Part shown: piece after piece, positions 63,868 to 64,000 of the stretch
Layout: each line of letters begins with the position of its first letter
How positions within the stretch are numbered: the stretch's first letter is position 1
From: Desulfosalsimonas propionicica
GTDB lineage: Bacteria; Desulfobacterota; Desulfobacteria; Desulfobacterales; Desulfosalsimonadaceae
Direction of reading: 5' to 3'
DNA length: 64,000 nucleotides
Assembly: GCF_013761005.1 (NCBI RefSeq)
Contig: NZ_JACDUS010000008.1
Coordinates: forward strand, 62,001 to 126,000
Made by a program: the position numbers and the translations under genes
The notes under the pieces: generated by a model
What the model saw: the letters and a program-made list of their open reading frames with translations, nothing else
Databases searched by the model: none
Told to the model about the DNA's origin: nothing

Positions 63868-64000
63868 TTATTCCTTTTTCATGCATTCGTAGATAATGTC
63901 TCCCAGAAATTTCAACTCCAGGCCAAGCTCGTAATGGTGAATAATGTCTTCAAGACCGCCGTGGCAGTTGTGGCAGGGCGCGATGAGAACCTCTGCTCCC
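63868..64000 (-). CDS. CCG-domain (HdrD/HmcF/TmcB-like) Fe-S protein, C-terminal fragment
   Basis: Only the last 43 codons are in the window; the gene begins past base 64000. The end reads EVLIAPCHNCHGGLED, then LKFLGDIIYECMKKE. This cysteine-rich end is typical of the CCG-domain subunits of menaquinone or thiol/disulfide redox complexes (HmcF, TmcB, DsrK-like) in sulfate reducers. It ends 9 bases before the tetraheme cytochrome gene starts, so the two are probably one operon. Confidence 0.6.
   Translation of the reverse strand, partial: GAEVLIAPCHNCHGGLEDIIHHYELGLELKFLGDIIYECMKKE

Overview
The window looks like chromosomal DNA of an anaerobic, probably sulfate-reducing, member of the Desulfobacterota (Desulfobacteraceae-like). 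This is inferred from a complete Wood-Ljungdahl CODH/acetyl-CoA synthase operon, multiheme c-type cytochromes with a CCG-type Fe-S protein fragment, a Feo iron-uptake operon and Gram-negative envelope genes (lnt, TonB/ExbBD, RND pump, kdsD). I see no prophage, insertion sequence or CRISPR array. The genome is moderately GC-rich, with several TTG/GTG starts.

Layout. 0-3 kb: end of threonine synthase, a LysM protein and a TPR lipoprotein. 3-10.5 kb (minus strand): tRNA-Leu, trigger factor, ClpP, ClpX, Lon, tRNA-Val and tRNA-Asp, followed by an orphan gene; a dispersed palindromic repeat lies between tig and clpP. 10.7-20.3 kb: amidase, tRNA-Pro, UDP-xylose synthase-type enzyme, lnt, prfB with its programmed +1 frameshift, an HD protein, a ThiE-ThiL fusion, a PPC-domain protein, a ManC with a degenerate isomerase half, and an HPt protein. 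20.2-25.4 kb: a signalling node of a divergent Ser/Thr-kinase-like protein, a double-FHA protein and a hybrid histidine kinase. 25.5-32.2 kb (minus): TetR regulator, TolC, membrane-fusion protein, RND pump and a small PII-like protein, with a likely TetR operator. 32.3-36.8 kb: moaA, then a Fur-FeoA fusion, feoA and feoB. 36.9-47.7 kb: the corrinoid reductive activator and acsD-acsA-acsB-acsC-acsE, ending in a strong terminator; AcsD carries an unusual charged tail of about 200 residues. 47.7-52 kb: a candidate small RNA or leader, a 15-motif calcium-loop repeat protein, exbB-exbD-tonB and cooC/acsF. 52-64 kb: a DUF4124 protein, an LpoA-like lipoprotein, phosphofructokinase, KdsD, an octaheme cytochrome, an RpoH-like sigma factor, a NarL/NarX-type pair, a NifU-like scaffold, a tetraheme cytochrome and the end of a CCG-domain protein.

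How the genes fit together. The acs genes, the reductive activator and CooC together cover CO2/CO to acetyl-CoA chemistry: methyl transfer (AcsE), the corrinoid protein (AcsC/D), its reactivation, CODH (AcsA), ACS (AcsB) and nickel loading (CooC). The neighbouring Feo operon could supply iron for these Fe-S-rich enzymes. The points most worth a second look are the Fur-FeoA fusion, the AcsD tail, the calcium-loop protein joined to a TonB system, the candidate RNA at 47.8-48.0 kb and the kinase/FHA/hybrid-kinase cluster.
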